Assembly: GCA_016521575.1 (NCBI GenBank)
Contig: JAEKDP010000001.1
Span: forward strand, 787,894-851,893
From: Rhodobacteraceae bacterium F11138
Lineage (GTDB): Bacteria; Pseudomonadota; Alphaproteobacteria; Rhodobacterales; Rhodobacteraceae
DNA: 64,000 nt
Direction of reading: 5' to 3'
The position numbers were made by a program, and so were the translations under genes. The notes below the pieces were generated by a model that saw only the letters and a program-made list of their open reading frames with translations, had not been told where the DNA came from and did no database searches. How positions within the stretch are numbered: the first letter of the stretch is position 1; every line of letters starts with the position of its first letter. Shown piece after piece: positions 9,623-19,027 of this stretch.

Positions 9623-10611
9623 TCTGCTGCCACCTTCTTGCTTGCACGTTTTTCGGCATGGGCCAGCAATCCGTCGCGCACCCATTTGCCATCGTCCCAG
9701 GCCTTGTTGCGTGCCGCCAGACGTTCCCGGTTGCAGGGGCCATTGCCCTTGATCACGTCAAAGAACTCGGACCAGTCGGGTTCGGCGAAATCGTAACCGC
9801 CTTTTCCCTCGTTCCATTGCAGGGTTTCGTCCGGAACCGTCAGGCCCAGGTATTCCGCCTGCGGGACGGTCTGGTCGACGAATTTCTGGCGCAGCTCGTC
9901 ATTGGTGTTCATCTTGATTTTCCAGGCCATGGATTGCGCCGAATGTACGCTGTCCTTGTCGCTGGGGCCGAACATCATCAGCGAGGGATACCAGAACCGG
10001 TTCAGAGCATCCTGTGCCATGCGTTTCTGCGCGGGTGTGCCCCGGGCCATTTTCATCATGATGTCGTAGCCCTGGCGCTGATGAAACGATTCTTCCTTGC
10101 AGATCCGGACCATGGCGCGGGCGTAGGGGCCATAGGAAGTGCGTTGCAGCGGCACCTGGTTCATGATTGCCGCGCCATCGACCAGCCAGCCCACCGCGCC
10201 CATATCGGCCCAGGTCAGCGTGGGATAGTTGAAGATGCTGCTGTATTTCATCTTGCCGGACAGCAGATCCTCGGTCAGTTCGTCACGGCTGACCCCCAGT
10301 GTTTCGGCGGCGCAATACAGATACAGACCGTGCCCGGCTTCGTCCTGGACCTTGGCCAGCAGGATCGCCTTGCGTTCCAGCGTCGGCGCGCGCGTGATCC
10401 AGTTGCCCTCGGGCAGCTGGCCGACAATTTCCGAATGGCCATGCTGACCGATCTGACGGATCAGGGTCTTGCGATAGCCATCGGGCATCCAGTCCTTTGG
10501 CTCGATCTTGTCGCCTGCATCGATACGTTCCTGAAAGGCACGTTCCTGCGGTTCCATGTCGTCCAGGGATTTCACGCCCTGACCGGTGGACTTCACCATC
10601 TGTGCATACAT
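9619..10611 (-). CDS. paaA: 1,2-phenylacetyl-CoA epoxidase catalytic subunit PaaA
   Basis: Di-iron oxygenase that epoxidises phenylacetyl-CoA; 330 residues. The start at 10611 (MYAQMVKS) has a clear GGGAGGA upstream. Metal ligands are visible as [14 protein letters not shown] and EESFHQR, the Glu and Glu/His pairs of the ferritin-like site. First gene of a six-gene minus-strand operon in which every junction overlaps or is very short. The downstream genes of the pathway (isomerase, ring hydrolase, thiolase, ligase) are not in the window. Confidence 0.95.
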   Translation of the reverse strand: MYAQMVKSTGQGVKSLDDMEPQERAFQERIDAGDKIEPKDWMPDGYRKTLIRQIGQHGHSEIVGQLPEGNWITRAPTLERKAILLAKVQDEAGHGLYLYCAAETLGVSRDELTEDLLSGKMKYSSIFNYPTLTWADMGAVGWLVDGAAIMNQVPLQRTSYGPYARAMVRICKEESFHQRQGYDIMMKMARGTPAQKRMAQDALNRFWYPSLMMFGPSDKDSVHSAQSMAWKIKMNTNDELRQKFVDQTVPQAEYLGLTVPDETLQWNEGKGGYDFAEPDWSEFFDVIKGNGPCNRERLAARNKAWDDGKWVRDGLLAHAEKRASKKVAAE

Positions 10612-10903
10612 CTGTCGTTCCTCCCTGACCGCGAACCGGAACCCGGCGCGGGATGGCCTGTGTGTCTTTACCCTATCACATGCGAGCGGCTCAGGCGATG
10701 TGAAGCGGGCGAACATAACCGACTATGCGGTCGGTGTATTTGCCGCGCCGATTCCATGCAAGTAAAAAGTTACGAACAGCGGCCAAGTATTGAGTTCTTG
10801 TAACATATCGTGTTGCGCAACCGTGCGCGGACGGTTGTGCATCCGGGCACTGGTCGCGGCGCAAAGGCTGGGCTAGGGTCCGCCCAAAACGGGAGACAAT
10901 ATC
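10612..10903. other. divergent intergenic region between paaA and an ABC exporter
   Basis: 292 bases without a credible gene. It must hold the promoter of the paa operon (minus) and of the exporter (plus). Two dyads with 6-base spacers stand out (10718-10735 and 10818-10837), and a perfect 10-base palindrome, GTTGCGCAAC, lies at 10812-10821. Confidence 0.6.
10718..10735. promoter_or_regulatory. inverted repeat upstream of paaA, candidate operator
   Basis: ACCGAC and GTCGGT are perfect arms around TATGCG. On the minus strand the dyad is directly followed by TATGTT (10717-10712), a possible -10 for paaA about 100 bases before its ATG. Arms of this size and spacing fit a TetR-type repressor such as PaaR, which is inference; no regulator gene is present here. 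Confidence 0.5.
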
Positions 10904-11833
10904 ATGGCACCCATTCTGTCGATCCGGGACCTGCAAAAGACCTATGAGGGCGGGTTCCAGGCGCTCAAAGGGGTTACCCTGGACATAGAGCAGGGCGAGA
11001 TTCTGGCGCTGCTGGGACCGAATGGTGCGGGCAAGACCACGCTGATTTCGACGGTTTGCGGCATCACCACACCCAGCCAGGGACAGGTAACGGTGGGCGG
11101 GCATGACATCGTACAGGATTTTCGCGCCGCGCGCGCGATGATCGGTCTGGTGCCGCAGGAGATTGCCCTGCAACCTTTTGAAACCGTCTTGAATACGGTC
11201 CGGTTTTCGCGCGGGTTGTTCGGCAAGCCGCGCAATGACGCCTATATCGAACGGATATTGCGCAAACTGTCCCTGTGGGACAAGCGGGACAGCCAGATCA
11301 CGCAATTGTCCGGTGGCATGAAACGGCGGGTTCTGATCGCCAAGGCGCTCAGCCACGACCCGCGCATACTGTTTCTGGACGAGCCTACTGCCGGCGTCGA
11401 TGTCGATTTGCGCAAGGATATGTGGGACACGGTTGCAGAACTGAAGGCTGATGGCGTCACCATCATTCTGACCACCCATTACATCGAAGAGGCCGAGGCC
11501 ATCGCCGACCGGGTCGGGGTGATTGCCAAGGGCGAATTGTTGCTGGTGCAGGACAAGGCGTCGCTGATGGCCCAGATGGGCAAGAAGCAGATCGAGGTGC
11601 AGCTGGATGCGCCGCTGGACCGGATTCCGGATGCTCTGGCGCATCTGGATCTGGCCCTGGGTGCCGGTGGCGAAAGCCTGATCTACACCTATGACACCAA
11701 CGCGGCACGCACCGGCATCACCGCCTTGCTGAACGACATTGCCGCCGCCGACCTTGTCCTGCGCGATGTGCAAACCCGGCAAAGCAGTCTGGAAGACATC
11801 TTCGTCGATCTGGTCAAGGGAGAGGCCGCATGA
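10904..11833 (+). CDS. ABC-2 type exporter, ATP-binding subunit (YadG-like)
   Basis: Cytosolic ATPase of a two-gene exporter; 309 residues, the same length class as E. coli YadG. Walker [10 protein letters not shown] (about 38-46), signature LSGGMKRR, Walker [13 protein letters not shown] and the H-loop [10 protein letters not shown] are all present, with a C-terminal extension after about residue 225. The ATG has GGGAGA upstream. The permease gene overlaps by 4 bases. The substrate is unknown; related pairs are placed with drug, polysaccharide or lipid exporters. Confidence 0.9.
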   Translation: MAPILSIRDLQKTYEGGFQALKGVTLDIEQGEILALLGPNGAGKTTLISTVCGITTPSQGQVTVGGHDIVQDFRAARAMIGLVPQEIALQPFETVLNTVRFSRGLFGKPRNDAYIERILRKLSLWDKRDSQITQLSGGMKRRVLIAKALSHDPRILFLDEPTAGVDVDLRKDMWDTVAELKADGVTIILTTHYIEEAEAIADRVGVIAKGELLLVQDKASLMAQMGKKQIEVQLDAPLDRIPDALAHLDLALGAGGESLIYTYDTNAARTGITALLNDIAAADLVLRDVQTRQSSLEDIFVDLVKGEAA

Positions 11834-12591
11834 ACTGGACCGCAATCGGGGCGATCTATCGTTTTGAAATGGCAAGGTTCTTTCGAACCTTGATGCAAAG
11901 CTTCCTGTCTCCGGTGTTGTCGACGTCGTTGTATTTCGTGGTTTTCGGCGCCGCCATCGGCAGCCGTATCCAGGAAGTCGAAGGCGTCAGCTATGGGGCG
12001 TTCATCGTGCCGGGACTGGTGATGCTGTCGGTCATCACCCAGGCGATCTCGAACGCGTCGTTCGGGATCTACTTTCCCAAATTCACCGGTACGATCTATG
12101 AGCTTCTGTCCGCGCCGGTGAATTTTCTGGAAATCGTGCTGGGCTATGTCGGCGCGGCGGCCACCAAGGCGCTGTTCATCGGTATCGTGATCCTGATCAC
12201 GGCGACCTTCTTTGTCGATCTGCATATCGCGCACCCGATGGCGATGGTTCTTTTCCTGTTGCTGACCTGTCTCAGCTTCGCCTTGCTTGGCTTCATCATC
12301 GGCATCTGGGCCACGAATTTCGAACAGTTGCAGCTGGTGCCGCTGCTGATCGTCACGCCGCTGATTTTCCTTGGCGGGTCGTTCTATTCGATTTCGATGC
12401 TGCCCCCGGCCTGGCAGACGGTCACCTTGTTCAATCCCGTGGTCTACCTGATTTCGGGTTTCCGCTGGTCGTTCTTCGGGTTGGCCGATGTTCCGATCGG
12501 GATCAGCCTGCTGGCGATTGCCGCGTTCACGGGTCTCTGTCTTGCCGTGATCTGGTGGATATTCCGCACCGGATGGCGGATTCGCAGTTAG
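11830..12591 (+). CDS. ABC-2 type exporter, membrane permease (YadH-like)
   Basis: Membrane subunit paired with the preceding ATPase; 253 residues with about six predicted membrane segments. The N-terminus ([31 protein letters not shown]) and the later [33 protein letters not shown] are characteristic of ABC-2 permeases. The start overlaps the ATPase stop (ATGA). No further operon partner is evident: a 97-base gap follows. Confidence 0.9.
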   Translation: MNWTAIGAIYRFEMARFFRTLMQSFLSPVLSTSLYFVVFGAAIGSRIQEVEGVSYGAFIVPGLVMLSVITQAISNASFGIYFPKFTGTIYELLSAPVNFLEIVLGYVGAAATKALFIGIVILITATFFVDLHIAHPMAMVLFLLLTCLSFALLGFIIGIWATNFEQLQLVPLLIVTPLIFLGGSFYSISMLPPAWQTVTLFNPVVYLISGFRWSFFGLADVPIGISLLAIAAFTGLCLAVIWWIFRTGWRIRS

Positions 12592-12688
12592 CCCGTTTCG
12601 GGCCGAGGCCGTGTGATTTTCTCACCAGCTGCGGATCTGTTCGGGGCGATGCCTTGTTTGTCGGCGGTCGGCGTTCTACATCGTCTGC

Positions 12689-13486
12689 ATGAAGCTGCGC
12701 ATTCCTTTTCGCAAGAACCCGCCTCTTGTTTCCGTGGTCCGTCTGAATGGGGCCATCGGCATGGCCGGACGACGTTCGCTGAGCGATCAATCCCTCGCGC
12801 CAATGCTTGAAAAGGCGTTCAAGCGGGGCAAACCCGATATGGTTGCGCTGGAGATCAACTCGCCCGGCGGATCGCCGGTGCAATCTTCGCTGATCGCAGC
12901 GCGCATTCGCCAGCTTTCCGAAGAAACCAATGTTCCGGTCGCGGCCTTTGTCGAAGATGTCGCCGCCTCGGGCGGCTACTGGCTGGCGGCGGCGGCGGAC
13001 GAGATCTGGGCCGATGAAAGTTCAGTGATCGGGTCGATCGGGGTGATTTCGTCGGGCTTTGGCGCGCATGTCTTTCTGGCGCGTCAGGGTGTTGAACGCC
13101 GGGTCTATACCGCCGGAAAGTCCAAGTCGATGCTGGATCCGTTCCGACCGGAGAACGAAGAGGACGTGGCCCGGCTGCAGGTCATTCTGGGCGATATTCA
13201 CGACAATTTCATCGCCTATGTCCGGCAACGCCGGGGCGACAGGCTGGACACCACCAAAGACCTGTTCACCGGCGAATTCTGGCTGGCCCGACGCGCGGCT
13301 GATCGCGGGCTCATAGATGGCATCGGCCACCTGAAACCCAAGCTGCGGGAACGGTTCGGCGACAAGGTGCAGTTTCGCAGATACGGAACCCGCAAACCGC
13401 TGTTGAGCCGGTTGGGTGTTCAACTGGCCGAGGATGCCATAACCGGCATCGAGGAACGCGCTGCCTATGCGCGGTTTGGGCTTTGA
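12689..13486 (+). CDS. S49-family peptidase (SppA/SohB type)
   Basis: Signal-peptide-peptidase-like serine protease; 265 residues, the short single-domain form. The nucleophile Ser lies in VAASGGYWLA and the general-base Lys in YTAGKSKSMLDPF, giving the Ser/Lys dyad of the family. GSIGVISS precedes the Lys region. There is no strong N-terminal membrane helix, unlike E. coli SppA, so it may be cytosolic or only peripherally attached. The next small gene overlaps its 3' end. Confidence 0.88.
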   Translation: MKLRIPFRKNPPLVSVVRLNGAIGMAGRRSLSDQSLAPMLEKAFKRGKPDMVALEINSPGGSPVQSSLIAARIRQLSEETNVPVAAFVEDVAASGGYWLAAAADEIWADESSVIGSIGVISSGFGAHVFLARQGVERRVYTAGKSKSMLDPFRPENEEDVARLQVILGDIHDNFIAYVRQRRGDRLDTTKDLFTGEFWLARRAADRGLIDGIGHLKPKLRERFGDKVQFRRYGTRKPLLSRLGVQLAEDAITGIEERAAYARFGL

Positions 13487-13658
13487 CGTGATCGTCAAGA
13501 TTGTCACCCTGTTTCTGGTCGGCATGGCGGTGTTGGCTATGTTCGGCAAATTGCGCCTGCCTGGGTCCAAACGCCTGGCCTCGGCCAAATGTCCCGGTTG
13601 CGGAAGATATCGTATCGGAAAGGGGCCTTGTGCCTGTGGCCAGGGAGGGCGGACATGA
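13467..13658 (+). CDS. small membrane protein with a C-terminal zinc ribbon
   Basis: 63 residues. One N-terminal membrane helix (VIVKIVTLFLVGMAVLAMF) is followed by a basic linker and a Cys cluster, CPGCGRYRIGKGPCACG, that fits a zinc ribbon. The ATG at 13467 overlaps the peptidase gene by 20 bases; a GTG at 13488 just after that stop is an alternative start. The stop overlaps the ATG of the exchanger gene (ATGA), so it is translated within this operon. The function is unknown. The order peptidase - microprotein - exchanger suggests a membrane-associated accessory role. Confidence 0.75.
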   Translation: MRGLGFDVIVKIVTLFLVGMAVLAMFGKLRLPGSKRLASAKCPGCGRYRIGKGPCACGQGGRT

Positions 13659-14602
13659 TCGAATGGCTGTTGTCGGCATTGGGATTGTGCATCCTTTTGC
13701 TGGCGGGGGATGCGCTGGTGCGCGGTGCGGTCAACCTGAGCCTGCGCCTGGGCGTGCCCGCAATGATCGTCAGCCTGACCATCGTTGCCTTCGGAACCTC
13801 GGCCCCGGAACTGCTGATCGCGGTCAGCGCGATCAAGGACAACGCACCCGGCATCGCCCTGGGCAATGTGGTGGGCAGCAACACGGCGAATATCCTGCTG
13901 GTGCTGGGCATCCCGGCCATGCTGTCCGCGCTGCACACAAGCCAATGCCAGAGCCGCAAGAACTATGTGGTCATGTTGCTGGCGTCCGTCGTGTTCATCG
14001 CGCTGGCGTTCTGGGGCACCTTCACCCTGGTATCCGGCCTGATCCTGTTGACGATGCTCGCCCTGTTTCTTGCCGACAACATGCGGGATGCCCATGCCCA
14101 TCACAAGGCGGGTGAATGCGTGGACCTGGACGAGATCGAAGAGGCCGATCCGGACATGCCGTACTGGCGGGTGGCGATCTATCTGGTCATCGGCTTGATC
14201 GGTTTGCCCATAGGGGCGCATCTGTTGGTCGAAAATGCGTCATTGATCGCGCGGACCTATGGGATCAGCGATACCGTGATCGGGCTGACACTGGTGGCGG
14301 TGGGGACCTCGTTGCCGGAATTAGCGACCACGGTGATGGCCGCGCTGCGCAGACAGGCGGATGTGGCCCTGGGCAATGTGATTGGTTCGAATATCTTCAA
14401 TCTGCTGGCCATTGTCGGCATTGCCACCTTCATTGGCGAAATTCCAGTGGATCCTGCTTTCCTGCGGCTTGATCTCTGGGTGATGCTGGCGGCATCGCTG
14501 CTTCTGATCCCGTTCGTCTTTTTCAAGGTCGACATCACCCGCATCTGGGGGGTGGCATTGACGGCGCTCTACGCGATCTATGTTGTCTTCATATTGAGCT
14601 GA
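13655..14602 (+). CDS. calcium/sodium antiporter (CaCA family, YrbG-like)
   Basis: Inner-membrane cation exchanger; 315 residues from the ATG at 13655 (GGGAGGG upstream). It contains the two inverted alpha repeats of the family: TIVAFGTSAPELLIAV...GNVVGSNTANILLVLG in the first half, and TLVAVGTSLPELATTV...GNVIGSNIFNLLAIVG in the second. The acidic ion-binding residues lie in the two PEL motifs. A cytoplasmic acidic loop (DLDEIEEADPD) separates the halves. Confidence 0.92.
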   Translation: MIEWLLSALGLCILLLAGDALVRGAVNLSLRLGVPAMIVSLTIVAFGTSAPELLIAVSAIKDNAPGIALGNVVGSNTANILLVLGIPAMLSALHTSQCQSRKNYVVMLLASVVFIALAFWGTFTLVSGLILLTMLALFLADNMRDAHAHHKAGECVDLDEIEEADPDMPYWRVAIYLVIGLIGLPIGAHLLVENASLIARTYGISDTVIGLTLVAVGTSLPELATTVMAALRRQADVALGNVIGSNIFNLLAIVGIATFIGEIPVDPAFLRLDLWVMLAASLLLIPFVFFKVDITRIWGVALTALYAIYVVFILS

Positions 14603-14619
14603 GCGCGGAGAAGCTGACG

Positions 14620-15399
14620 ATGAAAGGCAGTCTTGTGACCGGTGCCGGAAAGCGGCTGGGACGTGCCATGGCCCTGTATCTTGCGTCGCGCGGGTATGAT
14701 GTTGCGCTGCATTGCGCCAGTTCCCGGGATGAAGCGATGCAGGTGGCCGACGACATTCGGGCCATGGGGCGCAGGGCCGAGGTGCTGCAGGCGGATCTGC
14801 TGGATGAAACCCAGACCCTGGATCTGTTTCCGGCGGCGTGTGATGCGTTGGGCGGGCCGATCGTCTGTCTGGTGAACAACGCCTCGATCTTTGAATATGA
14901 CTCGATCCACAGCGCCACGCGTCAGTCCTGGGACCGGCACATGGAAAGCAACCTGCGCGCGCCTTTCCTGTTGACCCAGGCGATGGCGCAACAGGGGTTG
15001 TCCCCCACATTGGACAGCGCCGGCGAGCCGCTAGCCGCGGGCCTGATCGTCAACATGGTCGATCAGCGCGTGCGCAAGCTGACGCCCGAGTTCATGACCT
15101 ATACGCTGGCCAAGATGGGACTGTGGACCCTGACCCAGACCGCGGCGCGTGCGCTGGCCCCTGTGATCCGCGTGAACGCCATCGGACCGGGGCCGACCCT
15201 GCGCGGAGCCCGGCAATCCGAAGCGCATTTTGCCGGGCAGCGGGGGGCGACGATACTGGGGCGGGGGGCAAATCCGGAGGATGTCACTGCTGCTCTGGGC
15301 TATTTTCTGGATGCGCCAGCCGTCACTGGACAGTTGCTGTGCGTGGATGGGGGGCAACACCTCGGATGGGTTACCCCGGACGTTCTGGGGCCGGAATGA
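14620..15399 (+). CDS. short-chain dehydrogenase/reductase, FolM-like
   Basis: NADPH-dependent SDR; 259 residues. The cofactor motif is TGAGKRLGR, the NNAS variant of the NNAG motif is present, and the catalytic Tyr/Lys are in YTLAKMGL. The segments LVNNASIFEYD, MVDQRVRKLTPEFMTYTLAK and RVNAIGPGPTL match dihydromonapterin/pteridine reductases (FolM) better than general SDRs. The likely role is in pterin or folate reduction, which is inference from motif similarity. It follows the exchanger gene by 17 bases. Confidence 0.75.
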   Translation: MKGSLVTGAGKRLGRAMALYLASRGYDVALHCASSRDEAMQVADDIRAMGRRAEVLQADLLDETQTLDLFPAACDALGGPIVCLVNNASIFEYDSIHSATRQSWDRHMESNLRAPFLLTQAMAQQGLSPTLDSAGEPLAAGLIVNMVDQRVRKLTPEFMTYTLAKMGLWTLTQTAARALAPVIRVNAIGPGPTLRGARQSEAHFAGQRGATILGRGANPEDVTAALGYFLDAPAVTGQLLCVDGGQHLGWVTPDVLGPE

Positions 15400-15703
15400 C
15401 GGCGCATGCCGCGCCAAGTTTTGCACCGCTCGCATTTCTGTTACCAAAGCGTTACGAAAATGTCTTATATATCATTGCCTTGCAGCGGGATAACAAAAAT
15501 ATTCCCTATTATCAGCAGGTTATGGAAGTGCCTAAAAAATGTGCAAATTGACGAAATCTGCCAAATCTAAAGGAATTTTCCGTATGCCCCGAAGATATCT
15601 TCAGACTTATCCACAGGATCCGTGGATTTGTTTGGGCTTGAAACTCTGTCACCAAGATTGCAGCCATAGGTTGAGAATCACATGTTAACGAATTCTTAAT
15701 GCC
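15400..15703. other. AT-rich intergenic region upstream of uvrC
   Basis: 304 bases, clearly more AT-rich than its surroundings, with no credible gene. It contains a perfect 12-base palindrome GAAGATATCTTC (15591-15602), a perfect DnaA-box sequence TTATCCACA (15607-15615) that overlaps a 6-bp dyad ATCCAC/GTGGAT (15609-15627), and GTTAAC near 15684. Presumably it holds the promoter of uvrC. Confidence 0.6.
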
Positions 15704-17572
15704 ATGACAGAGCAAGCGCCCCAACCTGCAGTGACGGGACACGCATGTATCCAGAGCTATCTCAGGACGCTGGACAGTTCGCCCGGCGTCTACCGGATGC
15801 TGGATGGCGAAAGCCGCGTGTTGTATGTGGGCAAGGCGCGAAATCTGCGGGCCCGGGTTTCCAGCTATGCGCGGCCGACGGGGCACACCGGGCGGATCGC
15901 GCGAATGATCAGCGAAACCACTCGGATGATGTTCCTGACCACGCGCACCGAGACCGAGGCGCTGCTGCTGGAGCAGAACCTGATCAAGCAGCTCAAACCC
16001 AAGTACAATGTGCTGCTGCGCGATGACAAAAGCTTTCCCAACATCCTGCTGGCCAAGGATCATCCTTTTCCCAAGATCACCAAACACCGCGGGGCCAGGA
16101 AACAGAAAGGCAGCTATTTCGGTCCGTTCGCCAGTGCCAGTGCCGTCAACCGGACGCTGAACCAGTTGCAAAAAGCGTTCTTGCTGCGCAACTGTTCGGA
16201 CTCCATGTATGACAGTCGCACGCGCCCGTGTCTGCTGTATCAGATCAAACGCTGTTCCGCCCCCTGTGTGGGGCAGATCAGCCCCGAGGATTACGCCGAA
16301 AGCGTACGTGACGCCGAGTTGTTCCTGTCCGGGCGATCGACCCGCGTACAAGAAGAGCTGGCCGAACAGATGGCCGCCGCATCTCAGGCGTTGGAGTTCG
16401 AACGGGCCGCCGGGTTGCGGGACCGGATCCGCGCCCTGACCCAGGTTCAGACCAGCCAGGGTATCAATCCGCGGGGCGTCGCCGAAGCCGACGTGATCGC
16501 GCTGTACATGGACGGCGGACAGGCCTGCGTTCAGGTGTTTTTCATCCGCGCCAATCAGAACTGGGGCAATCGCGATTTCTATCCCCGTGTGGGGCCGGAT
16601 GTATCCACGGCCGAGGCAATGGAGGCGTTCCTGGGGCAGTTCTATGACAACAAGGAACCGCCCCGTCAGCTGCTGCTGTCGGATGCCATCGAAAACGCCG
16701 ATCTGATGACCGAGGCGCTGAGCCGGAAAGCCGGGCGCAAGGTTGAAATCCTGGTGCCGCAGCGCGGTGAAAAGGCCGAACTGATATCGGGCGCGATGCG
16801 CAATGCCCGCGAATCCCTGGCGCGCAAGATGTCGGAAAACGCGACTCAGGCGAAATTGCTGCAGGGGCTGGCCGACGCTTTCGGTCTGGATCAACCACCG
16901 CAGCGCATAGAGGTCTATGACAACAGCCACATTCAGGGCACGAATGCGGTGGGCGCGATGATCGTTGCAGGGCCTGAAGGGTTTGAGAAAAACAGCTATC
17001 GCAAATTCAACATCAAGGGCGATGATCTGGTGCCGGGGGATGATTTCGGCATGATGAAAGAGGTTCTGAGTCGCCGGTTTTCGCGATTGACCCGGGAAGA
17101 CCCGGACCGCTCCAAGGGGCGTTGGCCCGACCTGTTGCTGATTGACGGGGGCGCGGGACAGGTCAGTGCGGTGGCCGAAATCATGCGTGCGCATGGCGTG
17201 TCCGATATTCCGATGGTGGGGGTTGCCAAGGGCGAGGACCGCGATGCCGGCAAGGAAGAATTCCACCGCCTGGGGCAACGCCCATTCGCCCTGCGGCATA
17301 ATGATCCAGTGCTCTACTTCGTGCAGCGTCTGCGCGATGAGGCACATCGCTTTGCCATCGGCACGCACCGCGCCAAACGATCCAAAGCGATCGGCGCGAC
17401 TCCGCTGGATGACGTGCCCGGCGTCGGCGCCACCCGAAAACGTGCCCTGTTGGCGCATTTCGGCTCTGCCAAGGCGGTCAGCCGCGCCAATCTGGCGGAT
17501 CTCAAGGCGGTGGATGGCATTTCGGACACCCTGGCCGAGACCATTTATGACTATTTCCACGACCGTGGCTGA
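15704..17572 (+). CDS. uvrC: UvrABC excinuclease subunit C
   Basis: Makes the two incisions in nucleotide excision repair; 622 residues. It has an N-terminal GIY-YIG nuclease ([10 protein letters not shown]...[14 protein letters not shown]), a UVR motif that binds UvrB (around [21 protein letters not shown]), the RNase H-like C-terminal nuclease ([32 protein letters not shown]), and a terminal helix-hairpin-helix pair ([34 protein letters not shown]). The ATG at 15704 lacks a strong Shine-Dalgarno sequence. Confidence 0.97.
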   Translation: MTEQAPQPAVTGHACIQSYLRTLDSSPGVYRMLDGESRVLYVGKARNLRARVSSYARPTGHTGRIARMISETTRMMFLTTRTETEALLLEQNLIKQLKPKYNVLLRDDKSFPNILLAKDHPFPKITKHRGARKQKGSYFGPFASASAVNRTLNQLQKAFLLRNCSDSMYDSRTRPCLLYQIKRCSAPCVGQISPEDYAESVRDAELFLSGRSTRVQEELAEQMAAASQALEFERAAGLRDRIRALTQVQTSQGINPRGVAEADVIALYMDGGQACVQVFFIRANQNWGNRDFYPRVGPDVSTAEAMEAFLGQFYDNKEPPRQLLLSDAIENADLMTEALSRKAGRKVEILVPQRGEKAELISGAMRNARESLARKMSENATQAKLLQGLADAFGLDQPPQRIEVYDNSHIQGTNAVGAMIVAGPEGFEKNSYRKFNIKGDDLVPGDDFGMMKEVLSRRFSRLTREDPDRSKGRWPDLLLIDGGAGQVSAVAEIMRAHGVSDIPMVGVAKGEDRDAGKEEFHRLGQRPFALRHNDPVLYFVQRLRDEAHRFAIGTHRAKRSKAIGATPLDDVPGVGATRKRALLAHFGSAKAVSRANLADLKAVDGISDTLAETIYDYFHDRG

Positions 17573-17674
17573 CATGCCGATGGCCCCGCAGTGGCCCGGC
17601 GAGGTGAGCGCGCTCTTGCCTGATCGGTGCAACATGCGCTTTTATGTTTCAAACCCGCGCTGTAGGGTCCGCGC

Positions 17675-18340
17675 ATGAACTGGAACGTGCCCAATATCCT
17701 GACTGTCTTGCGTCTGCTTGCCGCCCCGGGGCTGGCGCTGATGTTCCTGTTCCTGCATCGGCCCTATGCCGACTGGTTCGCGTTGCTGCTGTTCGTGTCG
17801 GCATCTGTCACGGACTGGATTGACGGATACCTGGCGCGGGCGTGGAAGCAGGAAACCAAACTGGGCGCGATGCTGGACCCGATTGCCGACAAGGCGATGG
17901 TGATCATCGCGCTGATGGTGATTGTGGGATATTCCTCGATGTCCCCCTGGTTGGTGCTGCCTGCGACCTTCATCCTGTTTCGCGAAGTCTTCGTGTCCGG
18001 GCTGCGGGAATATCTTGGGGCCACGGCGGGGACCCTCAAGGTGACGCCTCTGGCCAAATGGAAGACCACGGCGCAGATGACGGCGATTGCGGTTCTGTTC
18101 GCACAGGGCATATTCGAACACTATCTGGGCATGTCGGCCTGGGGTATGGATCCAAAACTGATCGACCAGATCCTGTCGGGCCAGATTGAGGATCTGCATG
18201 GGTTGCGCTGGAAAATGGCGGGCATGAACTGGACCGGGCGGATCGGTCTGTGGCTGCTGTGGCTTGCGGCGGCGCTGACGATGATCACCGGCTGGGACTA
18301 TTTTCGCAAGGCCCTGCCGTTTCTGAAAGAGGTGTACTGA
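17675..18340 (+). CDS. pgsA: CDP-diacylglycerol-glycerol-3-phosphate 3-phosphatidyltransferase
   Basis: Commits CDP-diacylglycerol to phosphatidylglycerol synthesis in the inner membrane; 221 residues. The CDP-alcohol phosphotransferase motif is complete: DWIDGYLAR, eight residues, G, three residues, DPIAD. The N-terminus NVPNILTVLRLLAAP is typical of PgsA. The stop shares one base with the start of moaD. Confidence 0.95.
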   Translation: MNWNVPNILTVLRLLAAPGLALMFLFLHRPYADWFALLLFVSASVTDWIDGYLARAWKQETKLGAMLDPIADKAMVIIALMVIVGYSSMSPWLVLPATFILFREVFVSGLREYLGATAGTLKVTPLAKWKTTAQMTAIAVLFAQGIFEHYLGMSAWGMDPKLIDQILSGQIEDLHGLRWKMAGMNWTGRIGLWLLWLAAALTMITGWDYFRKALPFLKEVY

Positions 18341-18585
18341 TGGATGTGCTCTATTTCGCCTGGGTGCGCGAACGGATCGGGGTGCCGCGTGAAAGCGTCG
18401 AAACACAGGCCGACACCGTGGCCGGTCTGGTCGAGGAACTGCGCGGGCGCGAGGAACGCTATGCTGTCGCCTTTTCCGATCTGTCGGCCTTGCGCGTTGC
18501 ACTGGATCAGGAACTGGCCGAGTTTGATGCACCCCTGGACGGTGTGCGCGAGGTGGCGTTTTTTCCGCCGATGACCGGGGGCTAG
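18340..18585 (+). CDS. moaD: molybdopterin synthase sulfur carrier subunit
   Basis: Ubiquitin-like protein whose C-terminal Gly-Gly carries the thiocarboxylate used to make molybdopterin; 81 residues ending in MTGG. The beginning (VLYFAWVRERIGV) is typical. It partners moaE, whose ATG is 3 bases beyond the stop. The pgsA-moaDE arrangement places it behind a housekeeping lipid gene with a one-base overlap. Confidence 0.93.
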   Translation: MDVLYFAWVRERIGVPRESVETQADTVAGLVEELRGREERYAVAFSDLSALRVALDQELAEFDAPLDGVREVAFFPPMTGG

Positions 18586-18588
18586 GCG

Positions 18589-19026
18589 ATGCGGGTTCTG
18601 GTGCAGGAGGCCGCATTCGACGTCGCGCAACAGATGCGCGATTTCGGTGCGCCCGACATGGGTGCGATTGTCACTTTTACCGGCGTGGTGCGGGACAACG
18701 ATGCGCGCAACCTGACCGCCATGGAGATCGAACACTACCCGGGCATGACCCAGTCCGCCCTTACGCGGATTGCGGCACAGGCGCAGGACCGATGGAACCT
18801 GGGCGATGTTCTGGTCATTCACCGGTATGGACGTCTCAGGCCCGGTGAACAGATCATGATGGTGGCCACCGCGGCGCGTCACCGCAAGGCGGCCTTTGAG
18901 GCGGCGGAATTTCTGATGGACTATCTAAAGTCCCGCGCGCCCTTCTGGAAAAAGGAAATCACCGCCGACGCCGCCGAATGGGTGGCCGCCAGGGACGAAG
19001 ACGAATCCGCGCTCAAACGCTGGTAA
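18589..19026 (+). CDS. moaE: molybdopterin synthase catalytic subunit
   Basis: Inserts the dithiolene sulfurs into precursor Z together with MoaD; 145 residues. Family features are GAIVTFTGVVRD, LEIEHYPGM-like (here MEIEHYPGM), VIHRYGRLRPGE and the late KSRAPFWKKE with the catalytic Lys. It ends one base from the stop of the convergent small membrane protein gene. Confidence 0.95.
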   Translation: MRVLVQEAAFDVAQQMRDFGAPDMGAIVTFTGVVRDNDARNLTAMEIEHYPGMTQSALTRIAAQAQDRWNLGDVLVIHRYGRLRPGEQIMMVATAARHRKAAFEAAEFLMDYLKSRAPFWKKEITADAAEWVAARDEDESALKRW

Positions 19027-19027
19027 C

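Noticed and set aside
15450-15630. A possible chromosome origin because of the AT-rich tract and a perfect DnaA box
   Set aside because: Only one perfect box was seen, and no dnaA, hemE, parAB or other origin-linked gene is near.
15512-17635. A 707-codon minus-strand open frame opposite uvrC
   Set aside because: Antisense of a clear UvrC gene with third-position bias on the plus strand; no recognisable domain.
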